The notes: generated by a model not told the origin, from the sequence alone. Shown: positions 36,203-45,787, numbered from the stretch's first letter. The stretch: DNA of 64,000 bases from Nitrosomonas sp. (GCF_019752415.1 NZ_JAIEME010000003.1:44098-108097); one strand, 5' to 3'. Numbers and translations: made by a program.

Positions 36203-38728
36203 TCATAAAGGAGTACTCAGTAGCTTATCGATTGACTCGCCATCTAATTTCATTAAGCGAATTTCAGTTTTCAGCTGTTCATGTACAGCCCCATACTCCT
36301 TGCCCGTAAATTGTGTGCGCAACTTTTGAAGTCCGATTGCTACATTCTGCCCAAATTCTGCGATATCGGACGTCGATATAAAATTGAGCCCATTGACGAA
36401 TGGTCTCACTACTTCATCGATTTCATTCCCCGTAGAAACAATGAGCGGTTGTATTGGAATGTCACTTAACTCTTGATGCTGTGCTCTTACCCAGTCAGGG
36501 TGGCCTTTAGCCTGTAGCACGTATTTCTTTGACAGCTGATTTCCTGCCTTTGCCTCAAATGTGTAACAGCGTCGATGAAAAATCCACACAATATCCGGAG
36601 CTCCTCCCGCTGTAGACCTTATTACCTCCGCCCCAAGACATTGACCAAGGTGCTCTAAACCAATGTGAAATCTTGTGTGTTCTCTGGGCGCCGATAAGCC
36701 CGCAAGCATTTCATCGATTTTCCTGCCAAATGCTGGACCTTGCCACCCCCAACTTTCTATCCGATTCCAGATTGATTCTACTTGCACATCCAGCTCATCT
36801 GATTTTTCTGGTATTTTTACGCCCTTACTACGAAGCCGAAGTATCCTGTCCAGAAAGCCTGAGTTAATCCCTATTGCTTTTGCTCTTTGCAAGCAGTCAA
36901 TTTCACCAGTGTTCTCATCGGCTAAGTGCGCTGCAATAGATGCGAGAAAAAGCCACCAAGCGCGATAGCCTGCAAGCTCTGGCTTATTTATATTGTCAAT
37001 CGTTTGGCGTGCCACTTGATAAGCACCTGAATAGTCATTACTCCACATGGCACGAAGATAGAGAACTTCTGCTTTGCCGGTTACATCATCTCCAAACTCA
37101 TCAGGTTCCTGATCTGGAATATTCAGCTCCGCAATGTTTTCGTTCGCATTTCTCCGATATTCTTCATCTGTTAGCAAACCGATGATCATTTCGGTTAAAC
37201 CTTCAGGACTCTCTCTGGCAACTTCTCCCTGTTCGATACCCCAAGAAAGTTCCCGTTGAATCTCTCCAGGAAGTTTTTTCGCGAATACCGGCGAAGTAAT
37301 GCTATCAATTAATGATTGCCCAAGTAGAACTATAACGGCAAAATCGGTTGCATCGCGCGTGCAACGACCCATACCCTGAATCAAACGCGTTCTTTCGCGG
37401 CGGCGAAGCAAAGGTCCCAGCTTCCAGCGCTCACGAAGATTGCGTTCCAATGCTCCAACAGCGCCAGGACTCTCGGTTATAACAAGCAGACGACAATCAT
37501 CGCCGGGAAGATCAACACCATCGTACCGCCCTGCAAGGCACAGTACCACACCTTCCATTCCAGTGAATGATTCAAGACTATTTTCTATATCCCGCGCATC
37601 AAGTTGTTTTGGTTCTGGACTCATACCGGCGGAAACCATTTTGTAGGTACGTTCCGCTATCGGAAACGATGGTGCAAGGATGAGTGCACGATGTTGGCTT
37701 ACCCCGTTCCAAATTGATGAAACGACACGGGGGCATTTCTCTTCTTCGAAATAAAGGCTAGGCATAAAGATGTAGCGCTTGCCCCATTGCGCATGTTTTA
37801 CTCGAATTGTCTCGATGTTTGTTATCCCATATCCACGAAGCAGGTCGCCTTCCCCGCCAAGTGTAGCCGACATATATATGCGCTGTTTTGTTTCACTGAA
37901 CGGATTATGAGTATGCGTCGGTGAAACAATTGGACGTATTTCTATCTCACGGAAAGATACGAAGAACAAACATGCCGGAAGATTATTGCGGATTACGGTC
38001 CATGGATAATGGATACTTGGCTCGCTCGCTTTATCAAGCACTGCCGTTATGCTTGAAAGAACATCTGCACGCGAATGTACATCTGCTAACTCGACCGAAG
38101 AATATTCTCTCCCATCGGTGACAATACGATATTGCGAGTCAGATAATGAAGGACGAAGAGCAGTCAAAACATCGTCATAGATTTTCTTATTCTCCCGAGA
38201 ATCAATCTTCACTGTCCACATTGCAGCAACATACTGTTCACCACCGTGCGCATCATCGAACACTAAAACATTCGAAGCTTGCACAACTGGATTGACGTTA
38301 AAAAAATTCGAAAACGTAGTTACGCCAATAGCATTTCCCGTCGTATAACGACCAACTTCACCAGGATCGCGAGTCTCTTTAGAGCCAATCAGATTAGCGC
38401 AATCGATTCCGAGATTTTTTGCCTCACGCAGCACCTGCATCGCCAATTGGTTAGTAAGAGTGAGATAAGCCACACGCTCACTTGTTTGGCGTCTGCGCCA
38501 TTCTGCAATGAGCAGTCCTACTATAGTTTTACCAGTACCTGTTGGTAACTCACATGCTATGTTGCTCTTATCTTGCAGATTCGTATAATCGCGCAAAGCA
38601 TCGGCTTGTGGGCCGCGAAGATAACCATGAGATTTCGCTCGATTGGGAAGCTTGGCAAACAATTCTTCGGGTGTCGCGTAAGTCTGCGCGGCTTTTGGTT
38701 TTCGAAACTGCGGTCTGCTTTTTTCCAT
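36203..38728 (-). CDS. SF2 helicase fused to a PD-(D/E)XK nuclease-like domain
   Basis: The 841-residue protein starts with an SF2 helicase: Walker A PTGTGKT at 62-68, DDAH box at 158-161, MSATLG as motif III, and QGMGRCTRD as motif VI, an XPD/DinG-like arrangement. Residues about 560-680 form a helical region. The C-terminus holds a nuclease-like core: a helix FHIGLEHLGQCLGAEV, then PD (Asp712), 12 residues, and E725-A-K727, followed by QAKGHPDW. This is the classic PD-(D/E)XK order of restriction-like endonucleases. I do not recognise the exact family. Such fusions occur in anti-phage and DNA-repair systems. The gene stands alone in a relic-rich zone beside pyrE. A defence role is inference. 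Confidence 0.82.
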   Translation of the reverse strand: MEKSRPQFRKPKAAQTYATPEELFAKLPNRAKSHGYLRGPQADALRDYTNLQDKSNIACELPTGTGKTIVGLLIAEWRRRQTSERVAYLTLTNQLAMQVLREAKNLGIDCANLIGSKETRDPGEVGRYTTGNAIGVTTFSNFFNVNPVVQASNVLVFDDAHGGEQYVAAMWTVKIDSRENKKIYDDVLTALRPSLSDSQYRIVTDGREYSSVELADVHSRADVLSSITAVLDKASEPSIHYPWTVIRNNLPACLFFVSFREIEIRPIVSPTHTHNPFSETKQRIYMSATLGGEGDLLRGYGITNIETIRVKHAQWGKRYIFMPSLYFEEEKCPRVVSSIWNGVSQHRALILAPSFPIAERTYKMVSAGMSPEPKQLDARDIENSLESFTGMEGVVLCLAGRYDGVDLPGDDCRLLVITESPGAVGALERNLRERWKLGPLLRRRERTRLIQGMGRCTRDATDFAVIVLLGQSLIDSITSPVFAKKLPGEIQRELSWGIEQGEVARESPEGLTEMIIGLLTDEEYRRNANENIAELNIPDQEPDEFGDDVTGKAEVLYLRAMWSNDYSGAYQVARQTIDNINKPELAGYRAWWLFLASIAAHLADENTGEIDCLQRAKAIGINSGFLDRILRLRSKGVKIPEKSDELDVQVESIWNRIESWGWQGPAFGRKIDEMLAGLSAPREHTRFHIGLEHLGQCLGAEVIRSTAGGAPDIVWIFHRRCYTFEAKAGNQLSKKYVLQAKGHPDWVRAQHQELSDIPIQPLIVSTGNEIDEVVRPFVNGLNFISTSDIAEFGQNVAIGLQKLRTQFTGKEYGAVHEQLKTEIRLMKLDGESIDKLLSTPL

Positions 38729-38815
38729 AACTTATGCTCCACCTAATTACCACCATCGCTGCTCTTTCTTTGTAATTTATACTGAAAAAATACACTCAAA
38801 ACGTTGCCCGCAGCA

Positions 38816-39460
38816 TCAGTAGTTTACGCCATACTGACTCCGGTAGCGTTGCACTGCTTGTAAATACTGCGACAGCTCCGGATGGTGATGCAAATAAGCG
38901 ACCAAATCATCCAGATCAATGATCGGCGTGACCGTCAGGCCGTGCATTTGCTGCACTTCCTGCACCGCTGAGCGCTCACCTGTGCCACGCTCCATACGAT
39001 CGAGCGCGATCACGACACCACCGGGTACCGCACCTGCGGCTTTGATCAGTTCGACCGATTCGCGCACCGAGGTACCGGCGGAAATCACATCGTCGACGAT
39101 CAGCACGCGGCCTTGCATCGGCGCGCCGACCAGCACCCCACCCTCGCCATGATCCTTGGCTTCCTTACGATTAAAGCAGAACGGATAATTCTTGCCCATT
39201 TCCGCCAGCGCGATAGCGATGGTACTGACCAGCGGAATCCCCTTATAAGCGGGACCAAACAGCATATCAAACGGAAGCGCTGCAGCGACAATCGCTTTGG
39301 CGTAAAATTGCCCGAGCTTGCGCAGTGAATCGCCATCGTTAAACAAGCCGGCATTAAAAAAATACGGGGACATGCGCCCTGCTTTGGTTTTAAATTCACC
39401 AAAGCACAGCACATTGCGCTCAATGGCGAACTGAATAAATGCCTGCCGGAAATCGGACAT
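38816..39460 (-). CDS. pyrE: Orotate phosphoribosyltransferase
   Basis: PyrE joins orotate to PRPP in pyrimidine synthesis. I start the 214-residue protein at the ATG at 39460 (MSDFRQAFIQFAIERNVLCF), the conserved family start; the open frame reaches further upstream but would overlap the divergent xth gene. The PRPP-binding motif VLIVDDVISAGTSVRESVEL lies near 119-138, and the loop NRKEAKDHGEGG near 95-106 closes on substrate. The promoter must lie in the 27 bases shared with xth or inside xth. Confidence 0.95.
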   Translation of the reverse strand: MSDFRQAFIQFAIERNVLCFGEFKTKAGRMSPYFFNAGLFNDGDSLRKLGQFYAKAIVAAALPFDMLFGPAYKGIPLVSTIAIALAEMGKNYPFCFNRKEAKDHGEGGVLVGAPMQGRVLIVDDVISAGTSVRESVELIKAAGAVPGGVVIALDRMERGTGERSAVQEVQQMHGLTVTPIIDLDDLVAYLHHHPELSQYLQAVQRYRSQYGVNY

Positions 39461-39487
39461 AAACTTGATCAACCCAAAAATAAAGAT

Positions 39488-40261
39488 ATGCAAATTATAA
39501 CGCTTAACCTGAACGGCGTTCGCGCGGCCGCAAAAAAAGGCTTTTTTAAATGGCTGGCCGCACAATCGGCGGATATTGTGTGTGTTCAGGAATTAAAAGC
39601 GCAATTGCCCGATCTTTCCGGCGATATGCTGTCGCCCGACAGTTATCACGGTTACTTTCATTGTGCGGCGCAAAAAGGCTATAGCGGTGTCGGTATCTAT
39701 TGCCGCAAGCAACCGGATAACGTCATTGAAGGTGTCGGAATCCCGGAAATTGATGCGGAAGGCCGCTTTATTCAGGCGGATTTTGGCAATTTGAGCATCA
39801 TTTCGCTCTACCTGCCATCCGGGTCCAGCGGCGAACACCGTCAGGCCGCGAAATTCTTTTTTATGGAAAAATTCTTTCCGGTATTGAAAGCACTGATCGC
39901 CAGTGGCCGGGAGATTATTTTATGCGGCGATTGGAATATCGCGCATAAGGAAATTGATCTGAAAAATTGGCGTTCCAATCAGAAAAATTCCGGTTTCCTG
40001 CCTGAAGAACGCGCCTGGTTATCCAATGTTGTGGATGATATCGGTTTTGTCGACGTGTTCCGGCAGCTTAATCCGGAACCCGACCAATACACCTGGTGGT
40101 CCAATCGCGGACAAGCCTGGGCAAAAAACGTGGGGTGGCGGATTGATTATCAGATCGCCACACCGGCGATTGCGCAAAAAGCGCGTAGTGTTTCGATTTT
40201 TAAAACGGAACGTTTCTCCGATCATGCGCCATTGATTATCGATTACGATCACATCTTATGA
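39488..40261 (+). CDS. xth: Exodeoxyribonuclease III
   Basis: This 257-residue AP endonuclease/3'-exonuclease of base excision repair shows the whole exonuclease III motif set: LNLNGVRAA near residue 6, the catalytic Glu in CVQELK near 34, LCGDWNIAHKEIDL near 144-157, and SDHAPL near the C-terminus (about 246-251). It starts MQIITLNLNGVRAAAKKGFF. The stop codon overlaps the next start by four bases (ATGA), coupling it to ampG. It is transcribed divergently from pyrE with 27 bases between start codons. Confidence 0.94.
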   Translation: MQIITLNLNGVRAAAKKGFFKWLAAQSADIVCVQELKAQLPDLSGDMLSPDSYHGYFHCAAQKGYSGVGIYCRKQPDNVIEGVGIPEIDAEGRFIQADFGNLSIISLYLPSGSSGEHRQAAKFFFMEKFFPVLKALIASGREIILCGDWNIAHKEIDLKNWRSNQKNSGFLPEERAWLSNVVDDIGFVDVFRQLNPEPDQYTWWSNRGQAWAKNVGWRIDYQIATPAIAQKARSVSIFKTERFSDHAPLIIDYDHIL

Positions 40262-41634
40262 AATCCACAGGATTTTCCGGTTGGTTGCAGGCATTGCGCG
40301 TTTATACGCATCCACGCGTGTTGGGAATGCTGTCGCTGGGGTTTTCCGCCGGACTGCCATTGTTGTTGATACTCGGCACGCTGTCATTCTGGCTGCGCGA
40401 GGCGGGCATCGACCGCACCACAATTGGACATCTCAGTTGGATTGGCCTGGCCTACAGTTTTAAATGGCTTTGGTCGCCGTTGGTCGACCGGCTGTCGTTG
40501 CCGCTGTTGACACATCTGCTGGGCCGGCGCCGCGCCTGGTTGTTACTCTCACAAATTATCATTACCGCTGCATTAGTGGGTATGGCCAGCACTGATCCCG
40601 TCGTGAATCTGACCCAAATGGTGTTTTTTGCGCTCGCGGTGGCCTTTGCTTCCGCCACGCAGGATATTGCTTTGGATGCCTACCGTATCGAAGCGGTCGC
40701 CGCCGAGCTGCAAGGCGCTATGGCCGCGACTTACCAAGCCGGTTATCGCGTCGCCATGATCCTGGCCTCAGCCGGTGTGCTGTGGATCGCTGCGGCGGTG
40801 GATCTCTCTGCGGATGTCTACGACCATGCGCCGTGGCGCTTCGCTTATCTGGTGATGGCTGCCAGCATGGCCGTCGGCATTATCTCGACGCTGATCATCC
40901 GTGAACCGGACGTTCCATACAGCAAACTCATTTCAGAAAACGAAGCAATTGCGCAACAAGCGATTGCACACTGGAACCTCCCTCCGCGTATCAGGGTCAT
41001 GTTGATATGGCTTTACGGTGCACTGATCGCCCCTTTCCGCGATTTTATTGTGCGTCATGGCCGACAAGCCTTGCTGATCTTAGGGTTGATTGCCATCTAT
41101 CGCATTTCCGATGTGGTGATGGGCGTGATGAGCAATCCCTTCTATGTGGATATGGGCTACAGCAAAGACGAAGTTGCCACGATTTCAAAAGTGTATGGCG
41201 TGATCATGACTATCGTCGGCGCGGCGATTGGCGGTGTGCTGACCCTAAAAATTGGCATTATGCGCACATTGTTCCTGGGTGCTGTGCTGTCCGCTGCAAC
41301 CAACTTGTTGTTTGTCTGGCTGGCAGGACGCGGTCATGATGTGAGCGGATTGATTTTTACCATTTCAGCAGATAATCTGTCTGCCGGCATTGCCTCCTGT
41401 GCTTTCATTGCTTACTTATCGGGTTTAACTAATTCCGCCTACTCGGCCACTCAATATGCCTTATTCAGCTCGGTGATGTTGTTGTTGCCTAAATTCATCG
41501 CCGGTTTCAGCGGTCAGTTTGTTGATGCGTATGGTTATGAAAATTTCTTTATCGCCACGGCACTATTGGGTTTCCCCGTTTTGATACTGGTCTGGCTTGC
41601 CGGACAAGCAAAATTTGCAACTTCTGCCAAGTAA
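40258..41634 (+). CDS. ampG: AmpG-family muropeptide MFS transporter
   Basis: The 458-residue protein has 12 to 14 predicted transmembrane helices and the AmpG signature near the N-terminus (LSLGFSAGLPLLLILGTLSF) followed by GIDRTTIG and SYSFKW-type residues (LAYSFKWLWSPLVDRL). AmpG imports anhydro-muropeptides for cell-wall recycling. A motif ASATQDIALDAYRIE near residues 130-144 is also typical. Its start overlaps xth by four bases and zapE follows after six bases, so the three genes form one transcription unit. Confidence 0.92.
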   Translation: MKSTGFSGWLQALRVYTHPRVLGMLSLGFSAGLPLLLILGTLSFWLREAGIDRTTIGHLSWIGLAYSFKWLWSPLVDRLSLPLLTHLLGRRRAWLLLSQIIITAALVGMASTDPVVNLTQMVFFALAVAFASATQDIALDAYRIEAVAAELQGAMAATYQAGYRVAMILASAGVLWIAAAVDLSADVYDHAPWRFAYLVMAASMAVGIISTLIIREPDVPYSKLISENEAIAQQAIAHWNLPPRIRVMLIWLYGALIAPFRDFIVRHGRQALLILGLIAIYRISDVVMGVMSNPFYVDMGYSKDEVATISKVYGVIMTIVGAAIGGVLTLKIGIMRTLFLGAVLSAATNLLFVWLAGRGHDVSGLIFTISADNLSAGIASCAFIAYLSGLTNSAYSATQYALFSSVMLLLPKFIAGFSGQFVDAYGYENFFIATALLGFPVLILVWLAGQAKFATSAK

Positions 41635-41640
41635 TCAACC

Positions 41641-42852
41641 ATGCAACAGAATTTAGAAAAAACAGGCCCGGAAGCAGAATACCAAGCACTGATGCAGGCC
41701 GGTGAATTAAAACCGGATGACGATCAAGTCAAGGCAGTCTCTACACTAGAGAGATTACACTGCGCGCTCATCGATTACCCGGAAATCGGAAATAAACGCG
41801 ATGGCTTCGCTTTCAAAAGCTGGTTTCCTGCCGGTATCTTGCGTTGGCCGGGTAATGACAAACCTGCCCCCAAAGGCATCTATCTCTATGGCGGTGTTGG
41901 TCGCGGCAAGTCTATGTTGATGGACTTGTTTTATTCCGTCGCTCCGATACCATCAAAGCGACGGGTACATTTTCATGAATTCATGCTAGATATTCATGCC
42001 CGACTCAAGGAATGGCATGATCTTTCCGTACGGGAACGCGCACAGCACGGTAGCCGTGCGAATGACGATGACCCGATGCCATCCATCGCACGGCAAATAG
42101 CCGGTGAAACAACATTGTTATGCTTTGACGAATTACAAGTCACTGACATTGCCGATGCCATGGTTCTGACCCGATTGTTCAAGGAGTTGTTCGCCCGAGG
42201 CGTGATTGTGGTCGCCACTTCCAACCGCCCGCCCGATGATCTTTACAAAAATGGACTGAACCGCCAGCGCTTTCTGCCTTTCATTGCGCAACTCAAGGAA
42301 AAACTTGAAATCATTCCGCTCGAAGGTACGGTAGATTATCGCTACAGCCGTTTGAAAGGCGCAGAAACTTATTATTTCCCAATCAATGCAGAAACCACGG
42401 ACCAATTAGCAGCAACTTTTTTCCGCTTGACCGACCGCCGAATTGAAGACCGGGCGAAAGTTCCCAGCGAAGTATTGAATGTGCAAGGACGTACACTGTT
42501 TGTGCCCAAATCAGCACGCGGGGTTGCGGTTTTTTCGTTTAAACGCCTGTGTGCAAATCCATTAGGGGCAGCAGACTATCTCGCTATCGCCAGAACCTAT
42601 CATACCGTCATTATGGTCGCGATCCCGCAATTCAATAGAGAGAACAGCGATGAGACCAAGCGCTTTGTGAATTTTATCGATGCGCTCTACGAACATGGTG
42701 TCAAATTCCTTTGTTCGGCCGCCGTACCGCCCCAATCACTGTATACCGGAGGCGATGTCGGTTTTGAATTTGAACGTACAATTTCCCGCTTGATGGAAAT
42801 GCAATCGGAAAGCTATCTGACAAGGGGTCATGGCAAAAAAATGACTGCTTAG
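41641..42852 (+). CDS. zapE: AFG1-like ATPase, cell division protein ZapE
   Basis: The 403-residue protein is an AAA-type ATPase with Walker A GGVGRGKS at 84-91, Walker [12 protein letters not shown] near 160-170, and the arginine-finger region [21 protein letters not shown] near 195-215. This pattern is typical of AFG1/ZapE. ZapE acts with the Z-ring during division under stress; mitochondrial AFG1 has related chaperone roles. It follows ampG by six bases. The length is slightly above the E. coli protein because of extra N-terminal residues. Confidence 0.93.
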   Translation: MQQNLEKTGPEAEYQALMQAGELKPDDDQVKAVSTLERLHCALIDYPEIGNKRDGFAFKSWFPAGILRWPGNDKPAPKGIYLYGGVGRGKSMLMDLFYSVAPIPSKRRVHFHEFMLDIHARLKEWHDLSVRERAQHGSRANDDDPMPSIARQIAGETTLLCFDELQVTDIADAMVLTRLFKELFARGVIVVATSNRPPDDLYKNGLNRQRFLPFIAQLKEKLEIIPLEGTVDYRYSRLKGAETYYFPINAETTDQLAATFFRLTDRRIEDRAKVPSEVLNVQGRTLFVPKSARGVAVFSFKRLCANPLGAADYLAIARTYHTVIMVAIPQFNRENSDETKRFVNFIDALYEHGVKFLCSAAVPPQSLYTGGDVGFEFERTISRLMEMQSESYLTRGHGKKMTA

Positions 42853-43301
42853 CAAAACCTTCTAGACAGAACATTCTTGAAAAATCATCAATAAGAACAA
42901 GAACCCAGCCACACACTTCCTCTTTTATCGATGTATACGGCCCTGGCATCAAATTTTTGATGCTCAATCATTGCACCCATTCAATCACTGCGCGCCTGTC
43001 TGTTGCGTTTAAATTTCACACATTATTAACATTTTTAATGTTATCCTTGAATCAGAATAAGTGTTATCACTTATTCTTAGTTACATTACTTAATTACTTT
43101 AGAGATCATGTCCTATCCTTTTAGAAGATTAAGTTTGTACGAATAGGTAGTCTTCTAAAAGCATATTTTCTGTCTTTGGAACAGCAGTTTAATTCCAGAT
43201 AAAGATTGTAGACTAGGTATGTGACTTGTAGCTGATTGAGTTTCAACGTAACGCTGAAATATCTATTAACATCATTTGATATAATTACAAAGGAGATTAT
43301 T
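42853..43301. other. AT-rich intergenic region upstream of a small lipoprotein gene
   Basis: No gene is seen. The stretch is AT-rich with many short runs, and it holds the promoter of the lipoprotein gene at 43302. Minus-strand reading frames here have unlikely composition. Confidence 0.4.
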
Positions 43302-43451
43302 ATGAAATACTCACTCTTCGTTATTACCCTCATCGCGTTTACTTTTACAGCTGCACTCACCGGATGTGGTGAGCCCAAGCCAGGCTCAAAACCACCAAGC
43401 TTGTATGAAAATGAAAAAGGCGAAAGATTGGGCGCTCCTGCTGGCAAGTAA
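43302..43451 (+). CDS. Tiny lipoprotein of the KPGxxPPSLY type
   Basis: The 49-residue product starts MKYSLFVITLIAFTFTAALT and has a lipobox ALTGC with Cys22 acylated. The mature peptide is only 28 residues and carries GEPKPGSKPPSLYENEKGE. The ATG is preceded by AAAGGAGATTATT, a strong ribosome binding site, and a strong terminator follows, so expression as an independent unit is likely. A longer frame starting further upstream is not supported. A paralogue lies at 44528-44821 and a relic near 43922-44011. Function is unknown. Confidence 0.8.
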   Translation: MKYSLFVITLIAFTFTAALTGCGEPKPGSKPPSLYENEKGERLGAPAGK

Positions 43452-43474
43452 TAATTGGTTAATTTACTATCAAA

Positions 43475-43506
43475 CGGCTCCTATTTGTTATGAGGAGCCG
43501 TTTTTT
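43475..43506 (+). terminator. Rho-independent terminator after the tiny lipoprotein gene
   Basis: CGGCTCC (43475-43481) pairs with GGAGCCG (43494-43500) across a 12-base loop and is followed by six T residues. Confidence 0.88.
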
Positions 43507-43921
43507 ATTTAGGATTATCTGCAGGGACAATTCCCTTAACCCCAATTCCAATCTTCTCTTAGCAATCGCATCATCACGGCTATAGTTCAAAATCGTTTCT
43601 CTAATGTAACTATTCAGCGTTAAAAAATAAAAAAGTACTTGTCAATTTTTTTGTGCAAAAGAGCTGAAGTGAAAGCGCAGTTTGAGCTCTCGAATAGTAG
43701 CTATGCAAACAGTCTATTAAGGCATGTTCTGTAGGATAATAATCAGTCTACATACTTGAGGCAGGGGATTCATGCTGAAACCTTTGCAAAAAGATGCAAA
43801 TTTTTTATTTCAGTGTAATTCTGGGTTAATTTGCAAGGAACCGATTATTATTTAGTTATTTTCCCGCATATGAATCAGGAATAACCATACTTAATCGGCG
43901 CTGCGAAAGTGTTTTTAATGA

Positions 43922-44011
43922 TGCAATGTGTCCTACGGTTATGCACCCTACTTAGCTAAAGCCGAACTCGAAAAAAATGAACAAGAAGCCGCAGGGAAAA
44001 ATGATAACTAA
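43922..44011 (+). pseudogene. Relic of a KPGxxPPSLY-type lipoprotein gene (C-terminal end)
   Basis: After a stop codon, the frame encodes about 29 residues ending AKAELEKNEQEAAGKNDN and a stop. The core AELEKNEQEAA matches AELEKNKKQAA of the paralogue at 44528-44821. No start codon, signal peptide or PPSLY motif remains in this frame. It suggests that the lipoprotein family was once a tandem group of at least three genes here. Confidence 0.5.
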
Positions 44012-44406
44012 TTGTCTCTATTTTCTTATTCCTTAATATTTGATAGGGAATCGATTCAGAAGTATCAGCAACAAGCTAAAGACACAAATAAATTAGCATT
44101 TTTTGTGTATAAGCAAAAACTATAATGAACAGATGAAATGTACAGATTGTTCTCCAAACGACCTCAATGCAACAACAATTACATACATCCCACAACTACA
44201 AATTCGGCACGATTTATCTATGAATCTTTGTACGGGCAGATGCTTATCCTCTATGTTTATAGAGAATGCGCGGCATCTTGAATAATTCGTTCCGGAGCAA
44301 TAGTAATTTCAAGTCCTTCTATTTTTCGAAAAAAACGACTCTAGCATTGCTACCAGAATCGTAGTGATCTATACAGCTTTAAAGCTTTCCTTGTATGACC
44401 TCCTCC

Positions 44407-44463
44407 TTAAGGAAATTCTGATTTATTTCTTTCTGTCTAAGCACTTAATCAGAATCTCCTTGA
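44407..44463. repeat. Inverted repeat with family-type ends
   Basis: TTAAGGAAATTCTGATT at the left is the near-perfect inverse of AATCAGAATCTCCTTGA at the right (two mismatches over 17 bases), with a 23-base loop. It lies about 65 bases beyond the stop of the minus-strand lipoprotein gene, so it could also act as its 3' hairpin. The arms share the AAGGA-CTGATT pattern of repeats at 51635 and 63871. Confidence 0.6.
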
Positions 44464-44527
44464 TAGCCACCACGGACGTGCTGCATCTTCGGAAAGTGGG
44501 TTTTTTAGCTTTTTCTAAATTGTGTTC

Positions 44528-44821
44528 TTATTCTGATTTTTCTTTCGAAGTTTTGGAATCTTCGGTGGAATCAGTTTTTTCAACATTATCTTCTACCAAT
44601 TCCTCATCTGATTTAGCATGTGGTACAGCAGGATCATCGGCGGGAATAGCTTTCTCTGCTGCCTCTGCAGCTTGTTTTTTATTTTTTTCGAGTTCGGCAT
44701 CAGACAGTGCACCTTCTCGTTCTTGATACAGGCTTGGCGGATATTGACCTGGCTTGCCCTCGCCTTTACAGGCAGTCAACATCACGGCAATCAGCACAGC
44801 AGTAAGAATTGGATAGTTCAT
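44528..44821 (-). CDS. Lipoprotein of the KPGxxPPSLY type with charged tail
   Basis: The 97-residue product starts MNYPILTAVLIAVMLTACKG; the lipobox is LTAC with Cys18. The mature part opens GEGKPGQYPPSLYQEREG, nearly the same as the peptide encoded at 43302, then adds a Lys/Glu-rich helix (AELEKNKKQAAEAAEKA) and a strongly acidic C-terminal tail. The ATG has GGAGATCATA upstream. The two paralogues face each other across about one kilobase of relic-containing DNA. Function is unknown; the tail could contact peptidoglycan or a partner, which is only inference. Confidence 0.8.
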   Translation of the reverse strand: MNYPILTAVLIAVMLTACKGEGKPGQYPPSLYQEREGALSDAELEKNKKQAAEAAEKAIPADDPAVPHAKSDEELVEDNVEKTDSTEDSKTSKEKSE

Positions 44822-45360
44822 TATGATCTCCTTAAATTAAAAAAAGCTACTAACGAATACAAAATACACATTTATGATTCCTTCTGAAAAATCATATGCT
44901 ACTGAAGATTTAATTTCTCGGAAGAAGAAAAACAAATGAGTAAATTGCCTATTTATTCCCGGCCAATCTTAATAGACAAAAAAGTACAGGTGATGCCAAG
45001 GAGGCAGCTTAATCCTGTATTGCCTGTTGTATCGCATTGCGATGACGCCCATTCCAAATCCCTCACTGTATTGTGACAATAATCACATACACAACAAAAC
45101 AATTGCTGGATACTGTTCCTAACGTACTGCAGAACTCTCTCTCCTACTGCTGCTACGTTCTCCAACTTTTGGCGATAAAGTTTGAGATACCTCCCGGTCA
45201 AATGGACTTAACGGTTCATTTGACCTTTTTTATCAGAAACGCATGTGAATTTTGTTTTAAGTGCCCGTTGCATCAGCCAAAAGCAACCGCCGCTCGAAGG
45301 ATTTGATACACCACCAGGCATGATTCTTGATTCCGATACTCGCTGAGTAAAACTGAGAAA
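44822..45360. other. Intergenic region with an orphan terminator
   Basis: No gene is seen. The only clear structure is a terminator-like hairpin at 45196-45231, described separately. Reading frames on both strands are short and of poor composition. Confidence 0.4.
45196..45231 (+). terminator. Terminator-like hairpin without an obvious upstream gene
   Basis: GGTCAAATG (45196-45204) pairs perfectly with CATTTGACC (45217-45225) across a 12-base loop and is followed by six T residues. No plus-strand gene ends just before it, so it may serve an unannotated small RNA or be left from a lost gene. Confidence 0.65.
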
Positions 45361-45787
45361 TTGCCTACCCTACCGTGGGATGAGTCGACCGAGGGTTACT
45401 ACAAGACGTTATGTTCAAGACTGAGAAGCCCAGCCAACAATGCCGGAATTGTGATTGGGGCGGTGATTATTAAATCATAGGTTATCGGTTTCAGATGAAG
45501 AGACGATTGAACAGATTCGAGAAAATCCGTACCTACACTATTTCATTGGCCTGAAAGGTTTCCAAGCGAAGGCGCCGTTTGCGTCATCATTAGTGGTTGA
45601 GATACGTAAGCGCATGGGTCAGACGGTATTTGATGAATTCCATGAAGCGCTCATCGAAACGATTGCGCGCAGAAGAGCAAAGAAGTCAGTCAAAGCAGTT
45701 GATGATGACAACGACAGCGATGCAGGTGCAGGCAAATACATCTACATTTCCATAAATGTTGATGGTGCTACTGTCTTAGTCAATTAA
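45361..45787 (+). pseudogene. IS5/IS1182-type transposase N-terminal relic
   Basis: One frame gives LPTLPWDESTEGYYKTLCSR and GIVIGAVIIKS before a stop; the next frame continues LSVSDEETIEQIRENPYLHY and FIGLKGFQAKAPFASSLVVE, then IRKRMGQTVFDEFHEALIET. This order (PWDE, GAxIIKH, SDEETIEQIRENPYLQYFIG, PFxxSLxVEIRKR) is the N-terminal DUF772-like domain of IS5- and IS1182-type transposases. The catalytic DDE part is absent. A frameshift or stop near 45478 and the truncation make it non-functional. Confidence 0.8.

Larger units (their letters stand above)
43507..44527. other. Gene-poor kilobase with a lipoprotein relic and an inverted repeat
   Basis: No intact gene is seen over this kilobase. It holds a relic of the neighbouring lipoprotein family (43922-44011) and an inverted repeat at 44407-44463, each described separately. 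Other reading frames are short, start without ribosome binding sites and have unlikely composition. Confidence 0.45.

Noticed and set aside
35982..36206. 74-residue frame overlapping the helicase-nuclease stop by four bases
   Set aside because: Despite the ATGA overlap there is no ribosome binding site, the composition is poor and part of it lies on the palindrome and repeat-like DNA near 36130.
43121..43447. 108-residue minus-strand frame over the tiny lipoprotein gene
   Set aside because: It is the shadow of the lipoprotein gene and its leader, which has a better start, signal peptide and terminator.
44103..44285. 60-residue plus-strand frame between the two lipoprotein genes
   Set aside because: No ribosome binding site and no protein-like pattern.
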